Source: Gammaproteobacteria bacterium (GTDB lineage: Bacteria; Pseudomonadota; Gammaproteobacteria; S012-40). Taken from it: DNA of 43,481 bases. The stretch is from NCBI GenBank assembly GCA_919902765.1, contig CAKKRP010000006.1, positions 1-43,481 on the forward strand, written 5' to 3'. A program made the translations under genes and the position numbers. Every line of letters begins with the position of its first letter. Position 1 is the stretch's first letter. Below are positions 1 to 9,419 of this stretch, piece by piece. The notes below the pieces were generated by a model. It saw only the letters and a program-made list of their open reading frames with translations. It had not been told where the DNA came from and searched no databases.

Positions 1-111
1 GGGGCGGGATTCGCACCCGCTGGAGGCATCGACCTTGCCTGGACGCACTGACCCCGTGGTTTCTGCGCCCGGAACATAACACCGCCGATAATCCGCCATG
101 CCGCCATCACC

Positions 112-274
112 GTAGGGTACGCATTGCGTACCGTTTTTCATTCCATTGCACAATCATCCATGAAATAGATCACCACCCAAAAAATAATATTTGTTTATAC
201 GTCCCCGTTTTCAATTCAATCCAACCTAACGTACCAGTATCATTTCAAACTTTGGTACGCGGTGCGTACCCTAC
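112..274. repeat. Inverted pair of 21-bp palindromic repeats
   Basis: Two copies of one 21-bp unit sit at 112-132 and 254-274 in opposite orientation and differ only at the two central bases. Each unit contains the near-palindrome GGTACGC-NN-GCGTACC. The pair encloses about 120 bp of AT-rich DNA with no gene. The layout resembles a REP/BIME pair or a short MITE, and it lies just past the 3' end of the cohesin-like gene, where a paired hairpin could also act on transcript ends. The rest of 1-287 shows no gene. Confidence 0.6.
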
Positions 275-287
275 CTGGCTAAAAAAT

Positions 288-1112
288 CTAGTTTAGTAAT
301 AAGTTTTGAATAATGGACATGATCACTGGAATCAAATCATCGCGCGGATTGGTCTTATTCGCAATCTCTGCTCCGTCTGTCACGCCATCACTGTCAGAAT
401 CGGGATTAGTCGGGATCGTGTTATATTTGTATTCCTGCAAATTTGTCAAACCATCGTTATCGGAATCTAACGCTGCATCTGCGGCATTTTTTGAGTTCAG
501 AATTCCGGGATATCCATCCTCGTACCAATCCGGCAAGCCGTCATTATCGTCGTCTGGGTCCCAGGTGTCGGGAATGCCGTCGCCGTCGAAGTCGTCGGCC
601 TTGCCGTCGCCATTTAGGTCGTCGCCCCACGATACGTTGGCATATCCAGTGCCGCCATTGGCCACGGGGTCCGCTGCGCTGTCGCCATAGACCGGTGTAT
701 TGAGGCTTAGATACGTCTTGTGCAGCGTCGCCGTCGCCACGCGCGAGAAGGTGACGTCAAGCAAATGACCTTCCGCGAATACGTAGCTGTTGTTATTGCC
801 GGTAGGTGTCAACAACACGCGTAGCGTGCCCGCCACGGGGACACTGACATCAATTTTATGGTAAGCCGCTGCAGGCCCCAAGGGAATGTTCAAATTGGGA
901 GCAAGTTCCGTAGCGGCGTAACCGATGTCGAACTGCATGCCCGCCACCGGGTTGTACGGAAGACCCGGCGTGCTGTTGGAAACATCTACCGACACCGAAA
1001 CGGTGGGCCAGTTTACTGTCGGCGTTATCGATAACGACGGCGATGCCAGGGTCACCGATGACAACGCCCATCCAAGCGCAAATGCCAAACTACTTTTGAA
1101 GATCATGTTCAT
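288..1112 (-). CDS. Secreted cohesin-like protein with thrombospondin-3-type calcium repeats
   Basis: Predicted exported protein of 274 residues. The start at 1112 is chosen because AGGTGAG lies 3 nt upstream (1116-1122); the open frame extends ten codons further without such a site. The N-terminus is a signal peptide (lysine, then a hydrophobic run ending near ALSSVTLAS). Residues of about 25-150 look like a cohesin-type beta-sandwich: a VSVSVDVSN strand, then GMQFDIGYAATEL and later LLDVTFSRV. The last 120 residues are Asp-rich repeats (DLNGDGKADDFDGDGIPD, DPDDDNDGLPD, DSDNDGLTNLQEY, DSDSDGVTDGAE) typical of thrombospondin type 3 calcium-binding motifs. The cohesin assignment is from recognition of the pattern, not a search. 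It lies 3' of the RHS toxin locus on the same strand, separated by a MITE-like repeat, and may be secreted or surface-bound. Confidence 0.7.
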   Translation of the reverse strand: MNMIFKSSLAFALGWALSSVTLASPSLSITPTVNWPTVSVSVDVSNSTPGLPYNPVAGMQFDIGYAATELAPNLNIPLGPAAAYHKIDVSVPVAGTLRVLLTPTGNNNSYVFAEGHLLDVTFSRVATATLHKTYLSLNTPVYGDSAADPVANGGTGYANVSWGDDLNGDGKADDFDGDGIPDTWDPDDDNDGLPDWYEDGYPGILNSKNAADAALDSDNDGLTNLQEYKYNTIPTNPDSDSDGVTDGAEIANKTNPRDDLIPVIMSIIQNLLLN

Positions 1113-1162
1113 TTTCTCACCTATGATTGTCCTACCACACATTCAAATCTATTAGTTAATCG

Positions 1163-1332
1163 TAACCCGTAGGTTGGGCAACGCGTGTTTGCGAAACCCA
1201 ACATTGCCAACGCGTGCGCTAAACCAAAACTTGTCACCGATTTCATTTGGCGTCGTTATACACAATTCAATATCCCGGCAAACTGTTACCGATCACGTTG
1301 GGCGTCTTTTGTCAGCCCAACCTATCGGGCTA
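1163..1332. repeat. MITE-like inverted repeat built from two hairpins
   Basis: The left arm (1163-1179) and right arm (1315-1332) are inverted copies with one mismatch and one indel, about 170 bp end to end. Each arm also makes its own hairpin: GTTGGGC at 1173-1179 with CCCAAC at 1197-1202, and GTTGGGC at 1297-1303 with GCCCAAC at 1315-1321. No coding sequence is evident between them. The right arm includes the stop codon of the neighbouring immunity-like gene (TAG at 1330-1332). This looks like a small non-autonomous element or a BIME-type repeat. Confidence 0.55.
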
Positions 1333-1599
1333 CAAACCATATTTTTTAATTAATTTGCTAACTTCTGTTCTAAGTTGTACATCGTCTATTTCATATTCAT
1401 TCCGAACAAAATTGGGATTGTACAGATCCGCTAAGCAAAAAATACTTGACAAACACTCGCTCAACGAACCGCTATCCTTTGTCAGTAGACACTTGTCCCT
1501 TTCAATTTTCCATAGTTCTAAATACGAATTAGCGAATTCATCCGCAGACAATTTTCCATCTGCAAATGATTTTGAAAATTCGAGAATAGTGATACTCAC
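1330..1599 (-). CDS. Colicin-D-immunity-like small protein, candidate second immunity gene
   Basis: A small soluble protein of 89 residues, if read from the GTG at 1599. An ATG at 1641 would add 14 residues and overlap the previous gene by 23 nt. GTG is preferred because a GGGG stretch lies just upstream and the likely conserved part starts at SITILEF. The pattern ILEFSKSFADGKLSADEF ... LSECLSSIFCLADLYNP recalls the bacterial self-protective colicin-D-like immunity family; this is from memory. It has no signal peptide or membrane segment. It is the third gene of a toxin-immunity-immunity series and probably protects against a related toxin tip, but a direct partner is not shown. Confidence 0.6.
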   Translation of the reverse strand: MSITILEFSKSFADGKLSADEFANSYLELWKIERDKCLLTKDSGSLSECLSSIFCLADLYNPNFVRNEYEIDDVQLRTEVSKLIKKYGL

Positions 1600-1618
1600 C
1601 GTAAAACCCCGTAACACA

Positions 1619-1969
1619 TCAAGCGCCGCAAATTGCCTCAATTTCTCTACGCAAACCCGTCCCCATCATCGGCTTGAGTTTGTTTACTACCGTACTTTCG
1701 CCAGTCAAGTTCTCGACAAAAGAAGCCCTGATTAACTCAAGCGACTCTGCCTCTCCTGCCTTAAGCTCAATCTCAAAATAATCGAGAATCCTCTGAACAA
1801 CCACGCGGTCATTCCCGCCCTCTGCCGCAGCAACAACAAACCTCGTTACGTCACCCATAAATACATGCGGCAGAAGCATATCGTTATCAACCAAATGCTC
1901 TTCATATGCTCCTTTTAGCTCTGGGGCAACGCGAAGAAGGCGTTCAATGAACAGCTCACCCGCGTCCAT
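1619..1969 (-). CDS. Candidate immunity protein for the RHS toxin
   Basis: A cytoplasmic protein of 116 residues, acidic and helix-rich, without signal peptide. It starts one base after the stop of the RHS gene (TGA-g-ATG), and the Shine-Dalgarno sequence (GGGAGGGA) lies within the last codons of that gene, so translation is probably coupled. The position right after a toxin C-terminus is the usual place for a cognate immunity gene, and this is the main support for the function. The pattern LLPHVFMGDVTRFVV recalls an uncharacterised family often found beside polymorphic toxins (possibly DUF7674, from memory). No catalytic motif is visible. Confidence 0.65.
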   Translation of the reverse strand: MDAGELFIERLLRVAPELKGAYEEHLVDNDMLLPHVFMGDVTRFVVAAAEGGNDRVVVQRILDYFEIELKAGEAESLELIRASFVENLTGESTVVNKLKPMMGTGLRREIEAICGA

Positions 1970-1970
1970 C

Positions 1971-4900
1971 TCATTCCCTCCCTAACGCGTTTTGCAAATC
2001 GCGCTTTAGGCTTTCGGCCACTAGGCGGTCGTGATATGAAGCGTCTGGATTTTTCCTCAGCCAATTATTTAGAGCATTAGTGTATTGTTCGCCCTTCTGC
2101 GAATGGAATGTTCCATGTGTGGGCAGTCCCGTTGCAAGCTCGTTACGGATAGCGTCGGCGGTACTCCCCGTCCCAATTGGATTCTGGCCTTTAGCTCCCT
2201 TATAGAGGTCGCTAACTAGGTTGCCGAGCTTCGGATCGCTCACTGTTGGTGTTGGTAATCCCTTTGCAACATCCAACACCGCCATCGCTTCCCGCTCCGC
2301 CACCGCAACCGCCTCAACCCCGCGCCCGGTCGCCTGTAACGTACCGCCCGATTCTATAACGCCCAAGCCACCGGCAACAACACCGCCCGCCGTCGCCATA
2401 AAATACATCGCGGCATCGCCATAATTGCCGCCAAGAAAGGCATTCGTTGTGTTTGCAGAGTTCGTCGCTGCACCAAAAAATACGCTATCTACGATTACCG
2501 TAATTACCTGCCCAGCGGTGTAATTCGGCCCCACCCCCTGTGTATCCATTCTCGGGAAATAATCTTGCCCAATTAAAGTGCCCTCTTTACTATTTGGAAT
2601 ATAGCCACCATTAGCTGTCGTAAAATTACCAGCCGCATCGACACTCGACCCATTCCCAAATACACAACTACCATCCAAACGACAAGCCGTATCCGGCGTC
2701 GATTGCACACAACTTGAATCATTCGGATCACACGTTGCATACCCGGTCGGGTCCACATATCGGAACGGATTGTTCAGCGCATAGGCATAGCGATTCAGCG
2801 CCTGCGGGTTATAGATGCTCGGCACCGTGGGGTCGGGCGATGTAAAGCGGCCCAGCATTGGGTCATACATGCGCGCATTCATATTGATCAGCCCAAATTC
2901 CGAATCCATCTCATGGCCGGTGTAGCCACGCGTGGTCGAAGTGATACTGCTGACGCTGCCGTCCTGCCATGTACCCCCGCGCGGTTGGCCATAGTCGTCG
3001 AAGCTTTGTTCTTCCACTTTGTTGCCTGCGCTGTCGGTGATCACGTCTACCGAACCCAATGCATCGGTATGCACATATTTGGTCGTGCTGGTGCCGCCGC
3101 CAATAGTGAGCATGGCCACCAGACGCCCCGCCGCGCTGACATAATATTTTTCTTTGGTCGTGGTAACGCCCGACGTAGTGGCTTCCACTTTTTCGTAAAA
3201 GCTGCCTATTGTGGTGGTGCGTTGAGTGTTAGTGCCGTTTTGCACATATTTGGTCAAACGCTCGAACATCGGGCCATAACCAAACGTGGCGGTGACACTG
3301 GGGGTAGTCACCGTCAACGGCTTATTGAACACGGTATAGGTCATGCCACGCACCTGTACGCCGTTGCTCGTCGCCTTCACCATATTGCCGTTGGCGTCGT
3401 ATTCGTAAGTGTAGGAATTTGAAGCACGGCCCGCGCGATCAGCAATGATTTCGTTCATGCACAACACATCCAACACGTTCACCGCATTGTCTTTGTTGCA
3501 ATCCTGACCATTGGTCGCATTGCCCAACACCGTGTTAACGACATTCGTCACATCTGTGGCGGTATAGCTCGCCAGATTGGTATAGCTGGCAGCAGTAGCC
3601 GCGTGCGGGCCTGCAAATGTACCTGGAACAGGCGCACCATAAGTGAAGCCGCCCACACCGGATTTCTGCAACACATTGCCTAAGGCATCGTAATCATAAA
3701 TGCGTGGACGTGAATTTGGCGCATTAGTATCAGCCCGCACTAAGCGATCCAACGCATCATACAAGAAACTTTCTTTGGCGCTAGTCCGCCGATTGGTGCG
3801 GCTGGACAAGTTACCGCTTAGGTAATATTGATAATCCAAGTCTTGCACGCTGCCCGTGGTGATACCTTCCAACGCGCCCGATTCAGGGTTGTAGCGACGT
3901 GTGGTAGTGAGACCATTGCCCAACGTTTCACCCGTCACTTGATGGCGTGCGCTAAAGGCGGTGGCCTGCCAATACGTAGCGCTGACCGTGCCGTTAGTTT
4001 CTAATTTACCGACGGATTTCAACGCCCCCGTATCGTAATAGGCTTTTTTAAGCGTGAGCGCGCTATTGGGATAGGTGATGGTGTCCGAACGGCCGAAACT
4101 ATCATAGGTTGCCGTCCGCGTGTAACTGGCGCCATTGATCGCCACCGTGCTGCTATTGGCCAAGCCAGTGGCTGGGTCATAGATAAACGACTCTACCACC
4201 TGTCCACGCGTAACGCTTTGCAAGCGACCTAAATCCTGCGTAGCGTTATGGTCATAAGCCCATGTGGTGGTTGCAGTATTCGTAGCACCAGGCGCTTCGA
4301 TGCGCGAGCTCATGCGACCTGCATTGTCGTAGGTAAATTTGGTGATTTGCGCGAGCGCGTCCTTCTGCCATTTGAGTTCACCAAAAGCGTTATAACGGTA
4401 ATTCCACAGCCCCATGTCGGGGTCGTTCTGGCTCAGCTTATTGCCCATCACATCATAGGTGAGCGTAGTGGTATTGCCTTTTGTGTCCTTCACTGACGAC
4501 AGCACGCCGAACGGACCGTAAGTGTAGGTCGTGATATTGTTGAGCGCGTCCGTGACTGAGGTAGTTTGCCCACGACTATCCCGCGCGTAGGTGGTAGATT
4601 GCGCTGCTTCATCACCGATGCGTGTGACAGTAGTTGTTAATCCACTATAACCATACAAAACTGACAACCCATTGGCTGCTGTAACTGTTGAATCACGGCC
4701 AGCTTCGTCATAAATATGCACATTCCACAAGGGCGTTCCGTTACTAAAATACGGCTCGGATATTTTCCATACACGCCCAGCGGCGTCGTACAACGTATCT
4801 ACGAAAATATTGCGCGTGCCGCCACTTTCTGGATCAACACGGCGTAGTACACGTCCTAAGGCATCATACTGACTCTGTAAAGGAATAAGCGTCGTACCTG

Positions 4901-7900
4901 CTGCATTGCTTTTGGCCTCTGTTATCAAATAACGCGCGCCGGACGCACAATTAGCGGGGCAAGTGCTATAGGTACGTGTGGTCGTAACTGCGCTTGCGGA
5001 TTGCGCGTATTGCGTCTCCGACTGCGGCCTGCCGAGCGCATCCTGGCCCCACCCAGTGCGTATACTCGCGGCATCGTCAAACTGTACCTTGCTACCCCAA
5101 TAGCTATCAAACGTAGTAGTTTCTGTACGCGTCAGGCCGCCAATGGTTTGCGAAATTGCTTGTGACCATTGACGCGTGTTAAAGGTAGTGGGCGTATATG
5201 TATAGCTCTGTGCTCGACTCGTACTAACATTGCTGATTTTGCTACCCGTGGTGTCGTACTCTGCATCGCCGCCAGTCGCCGTTTTTGTCAGCGGATAACC
5301 AACCGTACTATAGGTATAGGCCGTGGTGAGAGTAAGATTGAAGGCATTACTAACATCAGCAATTGCAGTACCCGACGCATCGGTTATCGCATCGCTAACC
5401 GTCGCATCTTTTAATAAACCAGACGCATAGTAATTGCGCGCTGTTCTACGCGAGCGACTGCCGATTGCGGTGGACTGCGTCTCTGTCACCGTTTGAGCAT
5501 CTAACTGACCAATAACATCGCTGCCTATTTTATACGTGTTAGCAAACGCGGTAACGGATACATTTGCGTCATGGTCATTGCGCACCGTGATCTTCGATGG
5601 ATTGCCATACGTGTCATATCCATCAAAGCTTGTGGTGGTCGCCAAATTTCTGCGTCCATAGTTGTTAAGGTCGTAAGAGGACTCTACAACACTCACTTCA
5701 CACGCATATGGACGACCTGCGTCACTGGTACATATCGACCAGTTGTGCCTAGTGCTACCTAGTGTTTTTCGATATATATAGTCAGTACAACTTCCGCCGC
5801 CCATACCGCCGCTGTTGTCACACAGTGTATACCTCCCTATATCGGTTGATTGAGTCAATGAGAAAATTGGGAGGCCAATAAACGGATACGTCGCACTGTA
5901 ATAGTCCGTGCGAACAAGTTGTTTATTGATATCAGTTTCTTTTACTTCACCGTAGCCTAGCCACCCCCTTTTGAAATCCAACGTACTATCTTTGTACGCG
6001 TACTCATAGCGATTGCTAAATGTTCGATTTATCGCGGCACCGTCCGCAACTTCCTTACTCACAACGCGATAGGCGCTAGGCGTGATACACGCGCGTCCAG
6101 CACTCGCATTCGCACAATGGGGACCAGGTAACGGCTCTGGACTTTCGACAAATACCACGTTGGCCGAACTAGCAGACGCAGGTGCCGGGCCAAAACTAGT
6201 TGCCTTTCTTACGCCGAATTCCAACGTGGTCACTAAACCGATCCCTGTGGTGATCGTTTGCAGCAAACCAGGTCGGGCGCGGTTAGATTTATACGTTGTG
6301 CCGCTTTTCGGTGTCGCTGTTGAATTCACAACAAAAATGTCGGGCTGGGTGTCGCCTGTAAGATCACTAATGTGGTTCCATGCTGTTAATTCAGCAGTCG
6401 TATCTCCAATATAGGCAGGGGATGTGTCCACTAAAAATGTACCATCTCCTTTACCTATTTCGACGCTAATTCCTCCGGCAGAATTTATTCTTACTAGGTC
6501 TGAGATACCGTCACCATCAGTATCAACGAATTTCCCGAAATGACTTATTCCATTCGCCTCGTCATATAACCCATTTGGCGCAACGCAAACGTAAGACATT
6601 TCCACATCTATAATTGCGCTATTACTCGGGCGCTTATGCTCATCTGAAGATTTTTTGGCATTCCGAGTACAGCCATACGAATTAACCCCGTTTAGAATGT
6701 AATTCTCTACCACATTAGCATCAAAGTGACCTGCTGGCGCATCGATTGTATTACCAGAGATAGGAACGTTTACAGCAACGGGGTTCTGCGTAAAAATACC
6801 GTCTCCTTTTCCAACTCGAATCGCAACCTTACGGCCTGCATTCACGTACTTCCTACTCAACACATAGAAATGACAGCTCCCGGTAGAGTTTGAAGTACAG
6901 CTTGAAGGAGCCGTGTTATACCAAGGATCGGTCGATCCACTAATACTAAACCCACTTACTTGCTGTTTACCATTTAAGTAAACAACGGAAAATTTTTGAC
7001 TATTGGTAGCACTATCATTGTACTGCCATAGCTCAATGTCTTTTTGTGTCACCATAGCGGGTTCAGATAGAGAAACCAAGTCCAAAATTCCGTCCCCATT
7101 AATATCTACCAATTGATTATAGAAATTAAAGTATCCGCTATAACGACCACCAGTCCATAGAATGGGAGTAACAATATTGCTTTGGGTCTGAAGACCACGG
7201 GACGAATATAACACTGTCCCATCGTGGACGGAGCCGAACAATATTTGGACGTCCGACGCCGGTGGGGTACTGGTACCGGAACTCTGCCAATCAAAATTGC
7301 TTTGCACAACTTTAAAAATATCCAAAATTCCATCACCATCAATATCCGCCAATTGATTGGTTTGCCGGAAACCGTAATTTTGTGTGTAAAACGATAATCC
7401 TTCGCCCGTTGTCCCAGTACATGAAGGTGTACTGCCATAACCACAAGACGCTGTAAAAGTGAAATTGTTATTGCTATCTAACGCCCCAAGAAAAATCGCA
7501 AAACCGTTACTGCCGCTCTTGGCTTGAAATATATCAATCAAGCCATCACCATTGATATCAATGAGCTGATTCCAGAAGCGTAGGCCTTCGGGGCCGTAGG
7601 TAATCACGTCGGGGATGATGGACGTTGTTTGCGAAAAGAACCCATTACTGCTACCAAGACGCACTTCAAGATCATCTTGATATGTGGAGTCATTAGGATT
7701 TACTACACGAACGATATCTAGAAATCCATCGCCATTTACATCGATCAATTCATTCCACTGTTGAAATCCGCTATCTGGTTTGGACTCTGGATACACCAGA
7801 GCGTCATATAAATAAATCAACCATATATTGCTGGTATCAAACACCCTAATATAGCGGGAATCGGAATATAACGTGCTTAGACCCCAATTAGTTAGGCATT

Positions 7901-9155
7901 TATCTATGACGAAATTTTTATAGTCTACAATTAAAGGACGCAGGAGGGAGTAATACTCATCCCACGGAGTGCAATCAACACTATCAATTTGTGTAGGTTT
8001 TGACACAACTTGACTAGCTAAAAATCCACCTTTTCCATCTCCTACCGCCACTTCAAAAATGCCGCCTTTGTCACGGTTTGTAACTTTAAACAAATCGGTG
8101 ATACCATCGCCGTTCATGTCCACTAGCCGATTCCAACTGTCTAAGCGTTTACCATCCTGCACCGTCACACTGGTATCCGCCGCAGTAAAACCCGTGGTAC
8201 CCGTATCGCGCCATGTGAACGTTAATGCAGTATCATAACAATTGCTGGTCCCCGCGCCACCGCACTCGGTGATGGACTGCAACAAGCTGCGCTGCGCACC
8301 CGTTGATTCGGTCATATATGTGAGCGTATAAACACGTACGATATCCGAAGTAAACTTCGTAGTGATAGATTGCAATCGCATATTGGACGCCAATTTAGCA
8401 CCTACCTGATAACGAGTTGAAGCATCGGTACGCGTTTCGTAGCTGAATTCTACAAAGCGTACAGGAGTGATACCCGTGTTTCCGGTATACGAAATTTTTG
8501 AAGGATGATATTCGCTATGATCCGTTGCGATGTCGTAGCTCACCGTTAGATAATTGCCACTACGATCCTGAATGCGATTAATCGCCCAGGTCAATGTGCC
8601 CAAGCTTTGCGGGCGAATGCGGGTATCTTGGGCGCTGTTAGCCGTTTTACCAAACTCCAAGCGCTGGCCAGACTTCGTCGTTACGATAAAAAATTCCGGA
8701 TCTGTATCCGTAGATGCACCCTTATATGCGCGAATGCGCGCGAAGGTATCAATCTCTGTACGATATTCAATATACGCCCCGAGCGTATCTGTGCCGGTAG
8801 AGGTCTGCACAACACGCCGCCCGTCCCAACAAAACTTCTGGTCACTAAAACTAATACCAGAGCGCGCACCATCAACAGCGATAGTGCCTGGACAGCGGGA
8901 AATAGAAGAAATCCCACTCAGCGACCAACCCACGCCAGCGATTCCATTGCCAGCAAGGCTGCTATACGTAAGCGCCAATTGCGGCTCAACGCCATTTATC
9001 CCTGGCGGCACCTGTATGGGCACGGTGTACACCGCCGCACCCTGATTATTGACTTCCAGTTTCCCTTCGGTGTACCCCAGCAACGCATTGGCCTCAGACA
9101 ACCAACCAAATGCAACGAGCCCAGCGCAAATAACACCCCGTATACAATTCTTCAT
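1971..9155 (-). CDS. SpvB/FG-GAP/RHS-repeat polymorphic toxin, 2394 residues
   Basis: A very large exported protein of the RHS/TcB-like class, whose beta-shell usually encloses a C-terminal toxin. The signal peptide ends near SEANA (about residue 24). Residues of about 25-340 match the SpvB-type N-terminus (YTEGKLEV, VPPGINGVEPQLALTYSS). About 345-940 hold seven FG-GAP/VCBS-like calcium motifs such as DMNGDGITDLF, DINGDGLIDIF and DTDGDGISDLV. Many YD/RHS repeats (YDALGRVLRR, YDAAGRVWKI) run from about 1250 to the RHS core, which ends with YDPMLGRFTSPDP and NRYAYALNNPFRYVDPTGY near 2140. The remaining 255 residues are the variable tip: a linker, a hydrophobic Ala/Gly stretch, then a small final domain (DLYKGAKGQNPIGTG ... 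WLRKNPDASYHDRLVAESL) that I recognise from other RHS tips but cannot name. Two candidate immunity genes follow. A dockerin-like segment interrupts the shell near 1863-1905. Confidence 0.9.
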   Translation of the reverse strand: MKNCIRGVICAGLVAFGWLSEANALLGYTEGKLEVNNQGAAVYTVPIQVPPGINGVEPQLALTYSSLAGNGIAGVGWSLSGISSISRCPGTIAVDGARSGISFSDQKFCWDGRRVVQTSTGTDTLGAYIEYRTEIDTFARIRAYKGASTDTDPEFFIVTTKSGQRLEFGKTANSAQDTRIRPQSLGTLTWAINRIQDRSGNYLTVSYDIATDHSEYHPSKISYTGNTGITPVRFVEFSYETRTDASTRYQVGAKLASNMRLQSITTKFTSDIVRVYTLTYMTESTGAQRSLLQSITECGGAGTSNCYDTALTFTWRDTGTTGFTAADTSVTVQDGKRLDSWNRLVDMNGDGITDLFKVTNRDKGGIFEVAVGDGKGGFLASQVVSKPTQIDSVDCTPWDEYYSLLRPLIVDYKNFVIDKCLTNWGLSTLYSDSRYIRVFDTSNIWLIYLYDALVYPESKPDSGFQQWNELIDVNGDGFLDIVRVVNPNDSTYQDDLEVRLGSSNGFFSQTTSIIPDVITYGPEGLRFWNQLIDINGDGLIDIFQAKSGSNGFAIFLGALDSNNNFTFTASCGYGSTPSCTGTTGEGLSFYTQNYGFRQTNQLADIDGDGILDIFKVVQSNFDWQSSGTSTPPASDVQILFGSVHDGTVLYSSRGLQTQSNIVTPILWTGGRYSGYFNFYNQLVDINGDGILDLVSLSEPAMVTQKDIELWQYNDSATNSQKFSVVYLNGKQQVSGFSISGSTDPWYNTAPSSCTSNSTGSCHFYVLSRKYVNAGRKVAIRVGKGDGIFTQNPVAVNVPISGNTIDAPAGHFDANVVENYILNGVNSYGCTRNAKKSSDEHKRPSNSAIIDVEMSYVCVAPNGLYDEANGISHFGKFVDTDGDGISDLVRINSAGGISVEIGKGDGTFLVDTSPAYIGDTTAELTAWNHISDLTGDTQPDIFVVNSTATPKSGTTYKSNRARPGLLQTITTGIGLVTTLEFGVRKATSFGPAPASASSANVVFVESPEPLPGPHCANASAGRACITPSAYRVVSKEVADGAAINRTFSNRYEYAYKDSTLDFKRGWLGYGEVKETDINKQLVRTDYYSATYPFIGLPIFSLTQSTDIGRYTLCDNSGGMGGGSCTDYIYRKTLGSTRHNWSICTSDAGRPYACEVSVVESSYDLNNYGRRNLATTTSFDGYDTYGNPSKITVRNDHDANVSVTAFANTYKIGSDVIGQLDAQTVTETQSTAIGSRSRRTARNYYASGLLKDATVSDAITDASGTAIADVSNAFNLTLTTAYTYSTVGYPLTKTATGGDAEYDTTGSKISNVSTSRAQSYTYTPTTFNTRQWSQAISQTIGGLTRTETTTFDSYWGSKVQFDDAASIRTGWGQDALGRPQSETQYAQSASAVTTTRTYSTCPANCASGARYLITEAKSNAAGTTLIPLQSQYDALGRVLRRVDPESGGTRNIFVDTLYDAAGRVWKISEPYFSNGTPLWNVHIYDEAGRDSTVTAANGLSVLYGYSGLTTTVTRIGDEAAQSTTYARDSRGQTTSVTDALNNITTYTYGPFGVLSSVKDTKGNTTTLTYDVMGNKLSQNDPDMGLWNYRYNAFGELKWQKDALAQITKFTYDNAGRMSSRIEAPGATNTATTTWAYDHNATQDLGRLQSVTRGQVVESFIYDPATGLANSSTVAINGASYTRTATYDSFGRSDTITYPNSALTLKKAYYDTGALKSVGKLETNGTVSATYWQATAFSARHQVTGETLGNGLTTTRRYNPESGALEGITTGSVQDLDYQYYLSGNLSSRTNRRTSAKESFLYDALDRLVRADTNAPNSRPRIYDYDALGNVLQKSGVGGFTYGAPVPGTFAGPHAATAASYTNLASYTATDVTNVVNTVLGNATNGQDCNKDNAVNVLDVLCMNEIIADRAGRASNSYTYEYDANGNMVKATSNGVQVRGMTYTVFNKPLTVTTPSVTATFGYGPMFERLTKYVQNGTNTQRTTTIGSFYEKVEATTSGVTTTKEKYYVSAAGRLVAMLTIGGGTSTTKYVHTDALGSVDVITDSAGNKVEEQSFDDYGQPRGGTWQDGSVSSITSTTRGYTGHEMDSEFGLINMNARMYDPMLGRFTSPDPTVPSIYNPQALNRYAYALNNPFRYVDPTGYATCDPNDSSCVQSTPDTACRLDGSCVFGNGSSVDAAGNFTTANGGYIPNSKEGTLIGQDYFPRMDTQGVGPNYTAGQVITVIVDSVFFGAATNSANTTNAFLGGNYGDAAMYFMATAGGVVAGGLGVIESGGTLQATGRGVEAVAVAEREAMAVLDVAKGLPTPTVSDPKLGNLVSDLYKGAKGQNPIGTGSTADAIRNELATGLPTHGTFHSQKGEQYTNALNNWLRKNPDASYHDRLVAESLKRDLQNALGRE
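3441..3569 (-). other. Dockerin-like segment inside the RHS shell
   Basis: Residues of about 1863-1905 of the RHS protein contain TDVTNVVNTVLG followed by a 12-residue loop DCNKDNAVNVLD and the helix VLCMNEII. The loop has D, N, D, N and D at positions 1, 3, 5, 9 and 12, the calcium-binding pattern of a dockerin repeat. The first half-repeat keeps its helix but lacks a clear loop. It sits between YD-repeat segments and so interrupts the shell. Dockerins bind cohesins, and a cohesin-like protein is encoded 3' of this gene. Confidence 0.6.
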
Positions 9156-9295
9156 AACCCTCTCTATCCTCCAAACTTCGCTTTTTTTGAAGCAGTTTTT
9201 TAACTACTATTCTTGACTTTCAAAACAAAGAAACGCGCTAAATTCGGTGGCAGCCATTTCCATTTGGGTATACAACTGGAAAGAACATTTGCGAC

Positions 9296-9385
9296 CACCG
9301 CACGACTCGTGCAACAAATTTCACCGCACACCAAAACAAAATTCACATTTGACGCAATATGCTTCGCATTGCGCCCTACTGCACT
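9296..9385. repeat. Remnant of the integron intercassette repeat
   Basis: This stretch closely resembles 11746-11815 (shared CAAATTTCACCGC-like and ACAAAATTCACATT runs, then GCAATATGCTTNGCATTGCG), and more loosely 9795-9880 and 10340-10380. In those copies it follows an attC site in plus-strand order. Here no CCCCTAAC core is found further left, so it is a decayed or truncated end of the cassette array between the last cassette and the RHS gene. The rest of 9156-9419 holds no gene I can support. Confidence 0.6.
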
Positions 9386-9419
9386 GTACCAAATATAATG
9401 GTGGACCCCGAAGCTCATA

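Noticed and set aside
1..75. tRNA-like end: the minus strand has a 5-bp stem GCGGG/CCCGC with a 7-nt loop and a nearby AGGC/GCCT stem.
   Set aside because: The loop reads TGCGAAT, not the TTCRANY of a tRNA T-loop, and no anticodon or D arm can be fitted; the window edge cuts it off. It might be part of another structured RNA, but I cannot support a call.
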